NCBI GenBank assembly: GCA_964540795.1 | Contig: CAZINX010000001.1 | Span: 186,001-250,000 of the forward strand | Source of the DNA: Dichotomicrobium sp964540795 | GTDB lineage: Bacteria > Pseudomonadota > Alphaproteobacteria > Rhizobiales > Rhodomicrobiaceae | Length of the DNA: 64,000 nucleotides | Direction: 5' to 3' | Part shown: positions 52,826 through 61,612 of the stretch, piece by piece | Layout of the letters: every line of letters starts with the position of its first letter | Position numbering within the stretch: the stretch's first letter is position 1 | Made by a program: the position numbers and the translations under genes | Notes under the pieces: generated by a model | Told to the model about the DNA's origin: nothing | Database searches by the model: none | Seen by the model: only the letters and a program-made list of their open reading frames with translations

Positions 52826-53569
52826 TCAAAGCGCCGCGCGCAGGATAATGTAGAGGCCGAGCAGCATGAGCGCGCGGAACAAGATGCGGCGGAACACGTC
52901 CTCTGGCAGGCGTCTGCCGAGCCGCTGGCCGAGTTCCATGCCGATCAGCGCGGGGATCAGCGCGGCGGCGGAGACGATGAGCGTTTCGCCCGTGACAATT
53001 CCGATCTGGCCGAGCGAGAGGGCGAGCGTGAGCGCGCAAGCGCCGAACAGCATTCCCATCACCGGGACAAGCTCGGCGCGCGGCAGGCCGAGGGACTGCA
53101 GGAAGAATACGCCGGGCACGATGCTCGATCCGGTCATGCCGGTGATGACGCCCGTCGCCGCGCCGGAGAGCGCCCCCGCCCAGGTCTCGTGCCTCGGCGG
53201 AATGGCGATCTGAAGATGCGCGAGGCTTGCCGCCGCATAGACGATCAACACGATGCCGAGCGCCGCGGAGAGCAACGCGACATCCACGAGGGTGAGCGCC
53301 GCGGCGCCGGGGATCACCATCACGACAGCCGTGCCGAGAAACAGCCAGTGCCGGCGCAGCGCCGCCAGCAGGTTGGGGCTGTAGGCCGCCTGCCACACGT
53401 TTGTCACGCAGGTCGGGATGATCATGAGCGCGAGCCCGTTCGTCAGCCCGAGCGTGGCGGTCAGCAGGGCAACGCTGACCGACGGCATACCCATTCCGAC
53501 CACGCCCTTGACCATGCCGGCGATAAGGAAGGCCGCGGCGATCAGGACGAGGTCAGCGGCGTCATACAT
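52826..53569 (-). CDS. Sulfite exporter TauE/SafE family permease, second copy
   Basis: A 247-residue membrane protein with seven to eight helices, starting MYDAADLVLIAAAFLIAGMVKGVVGMGMPSVS, the TauE/SafE N-terminal half motif. The second half has TGVITGMTGSSIVPGVFF. It is less similar to the protein at 31813 than to general members. The role may be export of sulfonates or sulfite. ATG 53569 has a weak ribosome site. It follows the M15 peptidase gene by 19 bases on the same strand, so they are co-transcribed. Confidence 0.9.
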   Translation of the reverse strand: MYDAADLVLIAAAFLIAGMVKGVVGMGMPSVSVALLTATLGLTNGLALMIIPTCVTNVWQAAYSPNLLAALRRHWLFLGTAVVMVIPGAAALTLVDVALLSAALGIVLIVYAAASLAHLQIAIPPRHETWAGALSGAATGVITGMTGSSIVPGVFFLQSLGLPRAELVPVMGMLFGACALTLALSLGQIGIVTGETLIVSAAALIPALIGMELGQRLGRRLPEDVFRRILFRALMLLGLYIILRAAL

Positions 53570-53588
53570 GAGCGGGACACGGCCGGGT

Positions 53589-54659
53589 TCAGCGCGCGGC
53601 GCGCCGTTCCGGCAGCGGCAGGCTGTCGCCCGGCGGCGCTGCGGCGGGCGCGGCTGCAACGCCGTTCAGCAGTTCGGGCCGGTACTCGAAATGCAGCGTA
53701 TCGTAATGATACCACTTGCCGCCCCAGATGAAGCCGTGCTGCTCGAATATCTCGACGATCTCCCAGGGGATGCGATTGCGGTAGGTGAGCGGCTCGTCCG
53801 GCCCGGCGCCGCTCCAGCGCCAGTAATCGCCATATTTCGCGTTGATGTCGACCGCCGCGCCGAAGGCGTGGACGCTGAAGCGATCGGTTCCCGCTATGGT
53901 GCGGCAGTTATATGTGCCGGCGCTGGGGCGCAGGTATTTCATAAAGCGTCCGGGCAGCTTGTCGAGCGCGTTGGAGACCTTCTGCAGAGCATCGGCCACA
54001 CCGTTGACGCTGGTGACGCGAAGGGTCTTGCCGTGGTTCTCCGGCAGCCAGACAACCTCCTCCAGCCGCGAACTGACGGCCCGCGGGTCGTCCTTGCAGT
54101 CGCCGTACATCTTTTTGAAGAAAGGCTCATGGCGCACGCGCCCCGGATCGACGTTCTCAAGCGGCGGCACGCCGCGCAAGCCCCGCGGATATTCGGCGTA
54201 GAACTGATCCTCCAGGTCGGGATCGCTGAGCCGCTCCTGAAAGGCCTTGTCCCGCCCGTCATCGAAGGTCATCCGCGTGCCGTCATGCCAGATGATGACG
54301 TTGTCCTCGTAACCCGCGAGGAAGTCGGGGTAGGCGTCCACCAGCCGGCGCATCAGGCGCTCGTTGCGGGTGAGCGGCTTGGGTTTGGCCTGCTTCGGTT
54401 CGGTCGCGGGTCCCGCTGGCGCGGCGTCTTCCCGCGCGGCGTTGGCCGCGTCCGGCCCGGCGGCGTGCTGCGAGGCCGCCGGCGTGGCGGCCTGCCCGGC
54501 GTCGGTCATGCTGGCCGTCCGCGCCTGCGCCGTGCGCACGGGCCGGTCCGCTTCCGTCTCGGCGGGCTGCGGCGCGCGCGCGGAGTTGGCCGCCGCCAGC
54601 GCGATCAGCGATATGAACAGCAGATGGGTAAGACCCGATGCCAGGGTTCTGATTTTCAC
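53589..54659 (-). CDS. Exported M15-family peptidase (D,D- or L,D-carboxypeptidase-like)
   Basis: A 356-residue exported protein. A signal peptide lies in residues 1-28 (LLFISLIALAAANSARA). Residues 30-95 are Ala/Pro/Thr-rich and disordered. The M15C catalytic part holds SVHAFGAAVDINAKYGDYW (His...Asp) and HYDTLHFEYRPEL (His), the zinc ligands. It cuts peptidoglycan stems. The last 30 residues are Ala/Pro-rich. The start is ATG 54659. Confidence 0.87.
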   Translation of the reverse strand: MKIRTLASGLTHLLFISLIALAAANSARAPQPAETEADRPVRTAQARTASMTDAGQAATPAASQHAAGPDAANAAREDAAPAGPATEPKQAKPKPLTRNERLMRRLVDAYPDFLAGYEDNVIIWHDGTRMTFDDGRDKAFQERLSDPDLEDQFYAEYPRGLRGVPPLENVDPGRVRHEPFFKKMYGDCKDDPRAVSSRLEEVVWLPENHGKTLRVTSVNGVADALQKVSNALDKLPGRFMKYLRPSAGTYNCRTIAGTDRFSVHAFGAAVDINAKYGDYWRWSGAGPDEPLTYRNRIPWEIVEIFEQHGFIWGGKWYHYDTLHFEYRPELLNGVAAAPAAAPPGDSLPLPERRAAR

Positions 54660-54791
54660 ACGCTTGCCTTGATTGTGCTGCAGTTGCCCGATCGTGACGA
54701 AACGTTAACAGCCGGACGGGACGACAACAGCCGATCAGGGGAACGGGCTGGCCGCAAGGCGAATCTCGCCGGCTTCCGATAATGAGAACAG

Positions 54792-55343
54792 ATGGTGGGA
54801 ATAATGACAATTTTGCGTTTTGGATTCGTGGGCGCACTGGTGATGGCGCTTGCGTTCAGCGGAGCAGCGATGGCCCAGGACACGGATGAACAGGCCGTGC
54901 CCGATCCCGGCAATGGCGAGCAGATGGAGATGATGGACGGCCAGGGGACCGGCGATGCCATGATGGACGGGCAGGGAATGGAGGATGAGCCTCTCGATCC
55001 GGCCTCGCCCGAAGCCGACAGCATGAATGGCATGAATGGGCAGGAGATGGGCGAGCCGGCTGGCGAACCCATGCAGGAGGAGACCGGCCCGGCCGACATG
55101 ATCTCCGACAGCTCCGAGCGCGCGCTTGTCGAGGACGAGCTGGCCGGAATGACCTGCGAAGATCTCTGGATCGCCCGCAACGAGATTTTCGATCGCAATG
55201 GCTACTGCTTCCGCAGCGAGCGCGGACAGGCCTATTTCGACAATTCCGACTGCACCTCGGATTCGCAGGACATTCTCTCCGAGCTTGAGTGGCGGAATGT
55301 CGATCTGATCCGGCAGGTCGAAGCCGAGAAGCAGTGCAACTAA
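54792..55343 (+). CDS. YARHG-domain exported protein with Met/Gly/Asp-rich linker
   Basis: A 183-residue protein. Residues 1-28 form a signal peptide (GALVMALAFSGAAMA). Residues 30-110 are low-complexity, with two 10-residue tandem units (MMDGQGTGDA, MMDGQGMEDE) and other Met/Glu/Gly stretches. Residues 115-180 form a YARHG domain (CEDLWIARNEIFDRNGYCF). YARHG domains are extracellular and of unknown function, perhaps cell-wall-binding. The two cysteines around the domain core may form a disulfide. An alternative ATG is at 54804. A terminator follows. Confidence 0.87.
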   Translation: MVGIMTILRFGFVGALVMALAFSGAAMAQDTDEQAVPDPGNGEQMEMMDGQGTGDAMMDGQGMEDEPLDPASPEADSMNGMNGQEMGEPAGEPMQEETGPADMISDSSERALVEDELAGMTCEDLWIARNEIFDRNGYCFRSERGQAYFDNSDCTSDSQDILSELEWRNVDLIRQVEAEKQCN

Positions 55344-55368
55344 CCCCGCCTTTTTGCAGAGAAAAGCG

Positions 55369-55393
55369 GAAGCCGGCGGTCCCCGCCGGCTTC
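55369..55393 (+). terminator. Rho-independent terminator after the YARHG gene
   Basis: GAAGCCGGCGG–TCC–CCGCCGGCTTC is a perfect 11-bp stem followed by TTGATTC. It ends the YARHG transcript. Confidence 0.8.
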
Positions 55394-55594
55394 TTGATTC
55401 GTGTCGGCCCCGTCCCGACTTAAGGCGGAGACACAAATGCTTTACCTTTACATCGAACGCGGTACAGTGTTTGTCGGGTAAGATTGCGATCCCTTGATCG
55501 GTCGGCTCTTAAGGGGGCAGCGCGCGCGCCGCGCGCACAAGGCGCTGCTGCGTCCGAAAAGCGGACATCGCCAACAACAAGAGGCTTGGTTTTT

Positions 55595-56770
55595 GTGAGT
55601 GAAGGGCCACAGGAGCGCAAGGCCGTATGTGAACCCGATAGCGTCAAGGCGGCTTCGTTGTCGGGCGCCCGAACTCAGCAATACAGCCGTCACGCCAGCA
55701 GACGCCGCGACAACCGCCGGTTTTCCGAGGATGAACACGTCTACGGCGCGCTTGATCTCGGCACCAACAACTGCCGGCTGCTGGTCGCGCGCCCATCGCG
55801 CCGCGGGTTCATTGTGGTGGATGCGTTTTCCCGCGTCATCAAGCTTGGAGAGGGCATAACCCAGAGCGGCGCGCTGTCGGAGCAGGCCATGGCGCGCACC
55901 ATCGACGCGCTGAAGGTGTGCGCGGACAAGATGATCCGCCGCGGGGTCCAGCGCTCGCGCCTGATCGCCACCGAGGCCTGCCGCGTCGCCAGCAACGCCG
56001 AAGAGTTTGTCGCCCGGGTGCGCGAGGAGACCGGGCTGGAGCTGGAGATCATCGACCGCGAGACCGAGGCGCGCCTCGCCGTCAGCGGTTGCGCATCGCT
56101 CATCGACCGGCAAAGCGACGGGGCGCTGGTGTTCGACATCGGCGGCGGTTCGTCGGAGCTGATCTTTCTCGATCTGCGCTGCATGAACGACCAGCAGAAG
56201 CGCCGCCCGCACGACCGCCTCTGGGCGCAGGACTGCGTGGCCGCCTGGACCTCGCTGCCCGTCGGCGTGGTGACCCTCGCCGAGCAGTTCGCGGGCGAGC
56301 CGATGGACGCGGGCACTTTCGAGGCAATGGTGCGCGAGGTGCGCCGCGCCCTGCACGAATTCGATACCGAACATGGCGTCTCGGGGCGGATTGCAAACAC
56401 CAACACGCACCTGCTCGGCACCTCGGGGACGGCCACGACCATCGCCGGAATCCATCTGGGGCTGGAGTACTACGACCGCCGCCGCGTGGACGGATGCTGG
56501 CTCAGCGCCGATCAGGTGCGCGCCGTCTCCGAGCGGCTGACCGCGATGAAGCACGAGGAGCGCGTGCGGCAGGCTTGTATCGGGCGCGAGCGCGCCGATC
56601 TCATTATAGCCGGCGCGGCGATCCTGGAAGCGCTGCTGCGCGCCTGGACCTGCGAGCGCCTGCGGGTGGCGGACCGCGGCCTGCGCGAGGGCATCCTCGC
56701 CACGCTGATGGCAGAGGACGGCGTGCACGATCTTTGGCGCCGGCGCGCTCGCCGCTTCCGCCGCAGGTAA
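55595..56770 (+). CDS. Exopolyphosphatase/pppGpp phosphohydrolase, Ppx/GppA family
   Basis: A roughly 391-residue ASKHA-fold phosphatase. Motifs seen are GALDLGTNNCRLLVARP (phosphate 1), ATEACRVASNAEEF, VFDIGGGSSELIFL (phosphate 2) and GTSGTATTIAG. It lacks the HD domain of long Ppx proteins. It degrades polyphosphate or pppGpp. The start is uncertain: GTG 55595 is used, and the open frame goes back to 55484; the first 45 residues are Arg/Ser-rich. It is followed by rlmE 41 bases later. Confidence 0.9.
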   Translation: MSEGPQERKAVCEPDSVKAASLSGARTQQYSRHASRRRDNRRFSEDEHVYGALDLGTNNCRLLVARPSRRGFIVVDAFSRVIKLGEGITQSGALSEQAMARTIDALKVCADKMIRRGVQRSRLIATEACRVASNAEEFVARVREETGLELEIIDRETEARLAVSGCASLIDRQSDGALVFDIGGGSSELIFLDLRCMNDQQKRRPHDRLWAQDCVAAWTSLPVGVVTLAEQFAGEPMDAGTFEAMVREVRRALHEFDTEHGVSGRIANTNTHLLGTSGTATTIAGIHLGLEYYDRRRVDGCWLSADQVRAVSERLTAMKHEERVRQACIGRERADLIIAGAAILEALLRAWTCERLRVADRGLREGILATLMAEDGVHDLWRRRARRFRRR

Positions 56771-56811
56771 GGCTTGGCGCGCGAACGCCCCAGGCGAATC
56801 GGAAAACCATC

Positions 56812-57537
56812 ATGGCACGCAAGCAATCCGGCAAGCGCGGGGCCTCCGGCCGTGGCCGGCGCGAAATGAGCGTGCGGGTCAAGACCGCGCGCGGGCGCAA
56901 GCCCTCTTCGACCCGCTGGCTCCAGCGCCAGCTCAATGACCCCTATGTCGCCGCCGCCAGGCGCGAAGGCTACCGCTCGCGCGCCGCCTACAAGCTCATC
57001 GAGATCGACGACAAGCATCGGTTCCTGCAGCCAGGCTCCGTCGTGGTCGATCTCGGCGCAGCGCCGGGCGGCTGGTCCCAGGTCGCGGCCAAGCGGGTGA
57101 TGCCGGGCGGCAAGGCGATCGCCATCGACCTGCTGGAGATGGACGCGCTGCCGGACGTCACGGTGCTTCAGGGCGACTTTCTCGAAGACGCCGGCCTCGA
57201 CGCGGTGAACGCGGCGCTCGCCGGCCGCAAGGCCGACATCGTGATCTCCGACATGGCGCCCTCGGCCACCGGCCACCGCCAGACGGACCACTTGCGCACG
57301 GTAGCGCTGGCCGAGGCCGCGCTCGACTTCGCGCTCGGCGTGCTGGCGCCGGGCGGCATCTTCCTCGCCAAGGTTTTTCAGGGCGGGGCGGAGGGCCGGA
57401 TGCTCGATCTGCTCAAGCGTTGCTTCGCCACCGTGCGACACATCAAGCCCAGGGCGAGCCGCCCGGAATCCCCCGAGACCTATGTGCTGGCGACGGGCTT
57501 TCGTGGCACAGGGACTGATAAATCGCCGCGAGCGTAA
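56812..57537 (+). CDS. rlmE: 23S rRNA (uridine-2'-O) methyltransferase RlmE (FtsJ)
   Basis: A 241-residue methyltransferase with a basic N-terminal extension. The K-D-K-E tetrad is in AAYKLIEID, SDMAPSATGH and FLAKVFQGG, with the final Glu in SPETYVLA. SAM is bound by VVDLGAAPGGWSQVA. It methylates U2552 of 23S rRNA and is heat-shock-linked in E. coli. ATG 56812 has GGAAAA upstream. It is co-oriented with ppx/gppA as in most of the order. Confidence 0.96.
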   Translation: MARKQSGKRGASGRGRREMSVRVKTARGRKPSSTRWLQRQLNDPYVAAARREGYRSRAAYKLIEIDDKHRFLQPGSVVVDLGAAPGGWSQVAAKRVMPGGKAIAIDLLEMDALPDVTVLQGDFLEDAGLDAVNAALAGRKADIVISDMAPSATGHRQTDHLRTVALAEAALDFALGVLAPGGIFLAKVFQGGAEGRMLDLLKRCFATVRHIKPRASRPESPETYVLATGFRGTGTDKSPRA

Positions 57538-57559
57538 AACGAGCCATGCGAACGGCTTT

Positions 57560-57579
57560 GCACTTCTGAATGAAAGTGC
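57560..57579. promoter_or_regulatory. Inverted repeat upstream of the second bactofilin
   Basis: GCACTT–N8–AAGTGC is a perfect 6-bp inverted repeat between rlmE and the bactofilin gene. It could be an operator or a weak transcription-end hairpin; neither has a T-run nor clear promoter elements beside it. Confidence 0.3.
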
Positions 57580-57665
57580 TAAGAGAAGCTGAAGAGTTGA
57601 TCGGGACGTAAAGCCGGGCGTGGTGACCCAGGGCGAGGCGAAAAAAGCGTGGAGTAGGGTGGACA

Positions 57666-58151
57666 ATGAGCGAGTCTGTTATCGGTGAAGATCTGACCAT
57701 CATCGGGAACGTGCGGTCGAAAGGGAACCTGAAGCTCGACGGCAAGCTACAGGGCGACATGTATTGCGCCTCGCTCATCGTCAGCGAAAAAGGCCGGATC
57801 GACGGCGGTATCGTCGCCAACAACGAGGTCATCGTATTCGGCAACGTGTCCGGCTCGATCCGCAGCAAGCGCGTGATGCTGCATTCCACGGCGCATGTTG
57901 AGGGCGATATCTACCACCAGGGCATCGGCATCGAGATGGGAACGCGCTACGACGGCACTTTGCGCTGGACCGATGACCCCAACGCATTTGCGTTTGAGGG
58001 CGACGGCAAGACCGGCCAGCCGCAGACGGCCGCGGCAGACGCGTCTCAAGGCCAGCACGCCGCCCAGCCGGCCCAGCAGCCGCAACAGGCTCAGCAGGCC
58101 CAGCCCGCCCAGCAGCAGGACAGCGGCGGACGCCGGCTTTTGCGGCGATAA
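57666..58151 (+). CDS. Bactofilin, second copy
   Basis: A 161-residue bactofilin. The beta-helix core starts almost at once (SVIGEDLTIIGNVRSKGNLKLDGKLQGD) and reaches about residue 110. The remaining 50 residues are Gln/Ala/Pro-rich, ending GGRRLLRR. Compared with the copy at 43720, the disordered tail is C-terminal rather than N-terminal. Both lack membrane segments. It sits between rlmE and guaB. Confidence 0.95.
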   Translation: MSESVIGEDLTIIGNVRSKGNLKLDGKLQGDMYCASLIVSEKGRIDGGIVANNEVIVFGNVSGSIRSKRVMLHSTAHVEGDIYHQGIGIEMGTRYDGTLRWTDDPNAFAFEGDGKTGQPQTAAADASQGQHAAQPAQQPQQAQQAQPAQQQDSGGRRLLRR

Positions 58152-58296
58152 ATGCGCGCGGCGGATTGAGATCGTTGACGCCGCCTCCAATCTGTGCATC
58201 ACAAGGTCGCCCCGGTCACGCTCGGTTCCGAGCGCCGGGGCGCGGCGCATCCAGGCGCCGGGAGGCCGCGCCGGTCCGTGAAAGGAGTGGGCAGCG

Positions 58297-59772
58297 ATGA
58301 AGCTGGCACTGACATTCGACGATGTTCTTCTCAAGCCGCGCCATTCGAATGTCCTGCCCGGACAGGTGGACACCTCGACACGCGCGACCCCCGCGATCCC
58401 GCTCAACATCCCGGTCATGTCCGCGGCGATGGACACTGTGACCGAAGCGCCGCTGGCGATCGCCATAGCCGCGGCGGGCGGGATCGGCGTTCTCCACCGC
58501 AATATGACGCCGGATGCCCAGGCCGATCATGTCCGCCAGGTCAAGAAATACGAATCCGGGATGGTTGTGAATCCGGTGACGATCCACCCGGAGGCGCCGT
58601 TGTCAGAGGCGCTTGAGTTGATGCGCCGGCATTCGATTTCCGGCATCCCGGTGGTGACGCCCTCGGTGAACGGCGGCCGCGGCGGCCGGCTGGTCGGCAT
58701 CCTGACCAACCGAGATGTCCGCTTTGCCGAGGACATGGAGCAGCCCGTCGCCAACCTGATGACCAAGGATGGCTTGGTGACAGTCAAGGACGGCGTCAGC
58801 TCGGAAGAGGCCAAGCGGCTTTTGCACCAGCACCGTATCGAGAAGCTGCTGGTCGTCGATGATGACTTCCATTGCATCGGGCTGATTACCGTCAAGGACA
58901 TCGAAAAGGCGGTGCAGCACCCGAACGCGGCGAAGGACGATCATGGGCGTCTGCGCGTGGCGGCGGCGACGACTGTCGGCGAGACGGGCTATGAGCGCAG
59001 CGCCCGGCTGGTCGATGCCGGCGTTGACATGCTGGTCGTGGACACAGCGCACGGCCATTCAGAGCGCGTGCTGGAAGCGGTGCGGCGCGTCAAGACCCTG
59101 TCGAACCGGGTGCAGGTGCTGGCCGGGAACATCGCGACCGCCGAAGGCGCCAAAGCGCTGATCGACGCGGGGGCCGACTCGATCAAGGTGGGCATCGGGC
59201 CGGGATCGATCTGCACGACGCGCGTGGTGGCCGGCGTCGGCGTGCCGCAGCTCACCGCGATCATGGAAGCGGTGGAGGTGGCGTCCGAGCACGGCGTCCC
59301 GGTCATCGCGGATGGCGGCATCCGGTTTTCCGGCGACATGGCCAAAGCGATCGCCGCCGGGGCAAGCTGCGTCATGATTGGCTCGCTGCTGGCGGGCACG
59401 GATGAGAGCCCGGGCGAGGTCTATCTCTACCAGGGCCGCTCCTACAAGGCCTATCAGGGCATGGGGTCGGTCGGGGCAATGGCGCGCGGTTCTGCGGACC
59501 GTTACTTTCAGCAGGAAGTCGGCGACAGCCTCAAGCTGGTGCCTGAGGGCATCGAGGGGCAGGTGCCCTACAAAGGGCCGGTCGCCAGCGTGCTGCATCA
59601 GCTCGTCGGCGGCCTGCGCGCGGCGATGGGCTATACCGGCTGCGCGACCATCGAGGAATTTCAGCGCGACACCGAGTTTATCCGCGTGAGCGGCTCCGGC
59701 GTGCGCGAGAGCCACACCCATGACGTCGCGATCACACGCGAAAGCCCGAATTATCCGGGCCGGCTCGGCTAG
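58297..59772 (+). CDS. guaB: IMP dehydrogenase
   Basis: A 491-residue IMPDH. The TIM barrel begins LTFDDVLLKPRHSNVLP. Two CBS domains lie about residues 93-205. The catalytic Cys is in GIGPGSICTTRVV, with the mobile flap near the ARGSADRYFQQE segment. It converts IMP to XMP with NAD+, the first committed step of GMP synthesis. guaA lies at 61613 on the same strand, after rsmB. Confidence 0.98.
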   Translation: MKLALTFDDVLLKPRHSNVLPGQVDTSTRATPAIPLNIPVMSAAMDTVTEAPLAIAIAAAGGIGVLHRNMTPDAQADHVRQVKKYESGMVVNPVTIHPEAPLSEALELMRRHSISGIPVVTPSVNGGRGGRLVGILTNRDVRFAEDMEQPVANLMTKDGLVTVKDGVSSEEAKRLLHQHRIEKLLVVDDDFHCIGLITVKDIEKAVQHPNAAKDDHGRLRVAAATTVGETGYERSARLVDAGVDMLVVDTAHGHSERVLEAVRRVKTLSNRVQVLAGNIATAEGAKALIDAGADSIKVGIGPGSICTTRVVAGVGVPQLTAIMEAVEVASEHGVPVIADGGIRFSGDMAKAIAAGASCVMIGSLLAGTDESPGEVYLYQGRSYKAYQGMGSVGAMARGSADRYFQQEVGDSLKLVPEGIEGQVPYKGPVASVLHQLVGGLRAAMGYTGCATIEEFQRDTEFIRVSGSGVRESHTHDVAITRESPNYPGRLG

Positions 59773-59857
59773 CGCGTTCCGAAAAGTGGGAAGCGGCTCT
59801 CGGACAAAATGCGCGCGAAGGAAGCTGGCGCGCAGACCCGCTCCGAAAGGTTGACGT

Positions 59858-61156
59858 ATGCAGCCCGGCGCCCGCTTGCAGGCGGCAATCGAGGTGCTCG
59901 ACGAGATACTGGATCGTCACCGCCCGGCGTCGCAGGCGCTGAGCGATTGGGGTCGCGCGCACCGCTTCGCCGGGTCAGGCGACCGCGCGGCGATTGGCAA
60001 TTTCGTCTTCGATGCCCTGCGCAAGCGCAATTCGCTCGCCTGGCGCATGGGCGCGGACACGCCGCGGGCGTTGGCGCTGGGCGTGCTTGCGCATGGCTGG
60101 GGCGAGCCGGCCGAGGCGATCGGCGCGATGTGCGCCGGCGGACGCGCGCCGGAGCCGCTGAGCGAGGCCGAGCGGGCCGCGCTTGCGGCGCAGCCCGATA
60201 TGACCGCCCCGGACTGGGTGCGCGGCGACTACCCTGACTGGCTTGCGGATGAATTCCATGCGGCATTCGGCGCGCAGGCCGTTGCCGAGGGCGCGGCGCT
60301 GGCCGAACGCGCGCCCGTTGATGTGCGCGTCAACACGCTCAAGGCCGACCGCGCGAAGGTCATGAAGGCGCTGCGCGAATATGCGCCGGAAGAAACGCCG
60401 TTCTCGCCGGTGGGGGTACGGGTTTCAGTGCGTGCGCGGCACCACAAGGCCCCGAAGATCGAGGCGGACGCGGCGCATGGCAAGGGCTGGTTCGAGGTGC
60501 AGGACGAAGGCTCGCAGATCGCAGCGCTCCTGGCGAGCGCGGGTCCGCGTGAACAGGTCGCCGATGTCTGCGCCGGGGCGGGCGGCAAGACTTTGGCGCT
60601 CGCCGCGCAGATGGACAACACCGGCCAGATTTACGCTTATGACGCCGACAAGACGCGGCTGCGCCCCATCTTCGAGCGGCTGAAGCGCGCGGGCGCGCGC
60701 AATGTGCAAGTGCTCCCGGCTGGCGACGAATCGGCGCTTGCAGCACTGGCGGGCCGGATGGATGCCGTCTTCGTCGATGCGCCCTGCAGCGGCTCGGGCG
60801 CCTGGCGGAGGCGGCCCGATGCGAAATGGCGGCTGTCGGCGCAGGCGCTGGCGAAGCGCCACTCCGAGCAACGCGCTGTGCTGGCGCAGGCCGCGCCGCT
60901 GGTGAAGCCGGGCGGACGGCTGGTCTATGTGACCTGTTCGGTGCTGCCGAGCGAGAACGCTGCGCAGGCGGCATGGTTTCTGGCAGAATATCCGGTTTTC
61001 GCGCCGGTTCCGTGCGAGCAAGCATGGCGGGAAAGCCTGAGCGCGCCATTCCCCGGGAGCGCCGCGACGAAGGCCGACGCCAACACACTGCTGCTGACCC
61101 CGGCCACGCACGGCACCGACGGATTCTTTGTCGCGATTTTCCGGCGAATGGCCTAA
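59858..61156 (+). CDS. rsmB: RsmB/NOP family rRNA (cytosine-5) methyltransferase
   Basis: A 432-residue protein. The N-terminal RNA-binding part has a NusB-like helical region. The SAM-binding domain holds VADVCAGAGGKTLALA, and the catalytic cysteines are in VDAPCSGSGAWRRRPD and YVTCSVLPSENA. It methylates C967-type positions in 16S rRNA. The gene lies between guaB and guaA on the same strand. RsmF-like subtypes are the alternative. Confidence 0.9.
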   Translation: MQPGARLQAAIEVLDEILDRHRPASQALSDWGRAHRFAGSGDRAAIGNFVFDALRKRNSLAWRMGADTPRALALGVLAHGWGEPAEAIGAMCAGGRAPEPLSEAERAALAAQPDMTAPDWVRGDYPDWLADEFHAAFGAQAVAEGAALAERAPVDVRVNTLKADRAKVMKALREYAPEETPFSPVGVRVSVRARHHKAPKIEADAAHGKGWFEVQDEGSQIAALLASAGPREQVADVCAGAGGKTLALAAQMDNTGQIYAYDADKTRLRPIFERLKRAGARNVQVLPAGDESALAALAGRMDAVFVDAPCSGSGAWRRRPDAKWRLSAQALAKRHSEQRAVLAQAAPLVKPGGRLVYVTCSVLPSENAAQAAWFLAEYPVFAPVPCEQAWRESLSAPFPGSAATKADANTLLLTPATHGTDGFFVAIFRRMA

Positions 61157-61183
61157 GCTCGCGGCGCAATTCGAGGGTGCGCG

Positions 61184-61513
61184 ATGGGTGTGATCAAGAC
61201 GCTGTTCGGCCTGGTCCTGATCGTGGTTTTCGTCGGGTTCGGCTATTGGCTGCAGGCGACCTATACGAGCGAGACGGGCGACGACGCGATCTGGGCCGGG
61301 CTCAACGGGCTGATGCCCGCCGAGCTGCAGCGGTGGGCCTGCAGCGAGATCAGGCAGCGCCCTGGCGGAGGCTCCGCGCCGCAAAGCTGCGCCGAATACT
61401 GGAATGTGCCCGGCCCGGAGGAAGCCGCCGCGCCCGGTACCGAGACCGGGATTGGCGAGCCGTCCGGTTCGCCGGCCGAGACCGCGCCGGCGAGCGCGCT
61501 GCCTGCGGATTAG
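61184..61513 (+). CDS. Hypothetical small membrane-anchored protein
   Basis: A 109-residue protein with an N-terminal hydrophobic helix (residues 4-22, IKTLFGLVLIVVFVGFGYW) that is either a signal or an anchor. Two cysteines (RWACSE and QSCAEYW) lie in the next 50 residues. The C-terminal 40 residues are Pro/Ala/Glu-rich. I do not recognise the family. It follows rsmB by 27 bases and precedes guaA by 99. Confidence 0.65.
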   Translation: MGVIKTLFGLVLIVVFVGFGYWLQATYTSETGDDAIWAGLNGLMPAELQRWACSEIRQRPGGGSAPQSCAEYWNVPGPEEAAAPGTETGIGEPSGSPAETAPASALPAD

Positions 61514-61612
61514 ACGCGCGGGCGGCGCGAGGCCGCTTGACCCGCGGCGAGCCGAATGCTCTATCGGCGACCGCAACCCTGACGAATCGCGCTTCTTGCG
61601 CTGCAAAAACGC

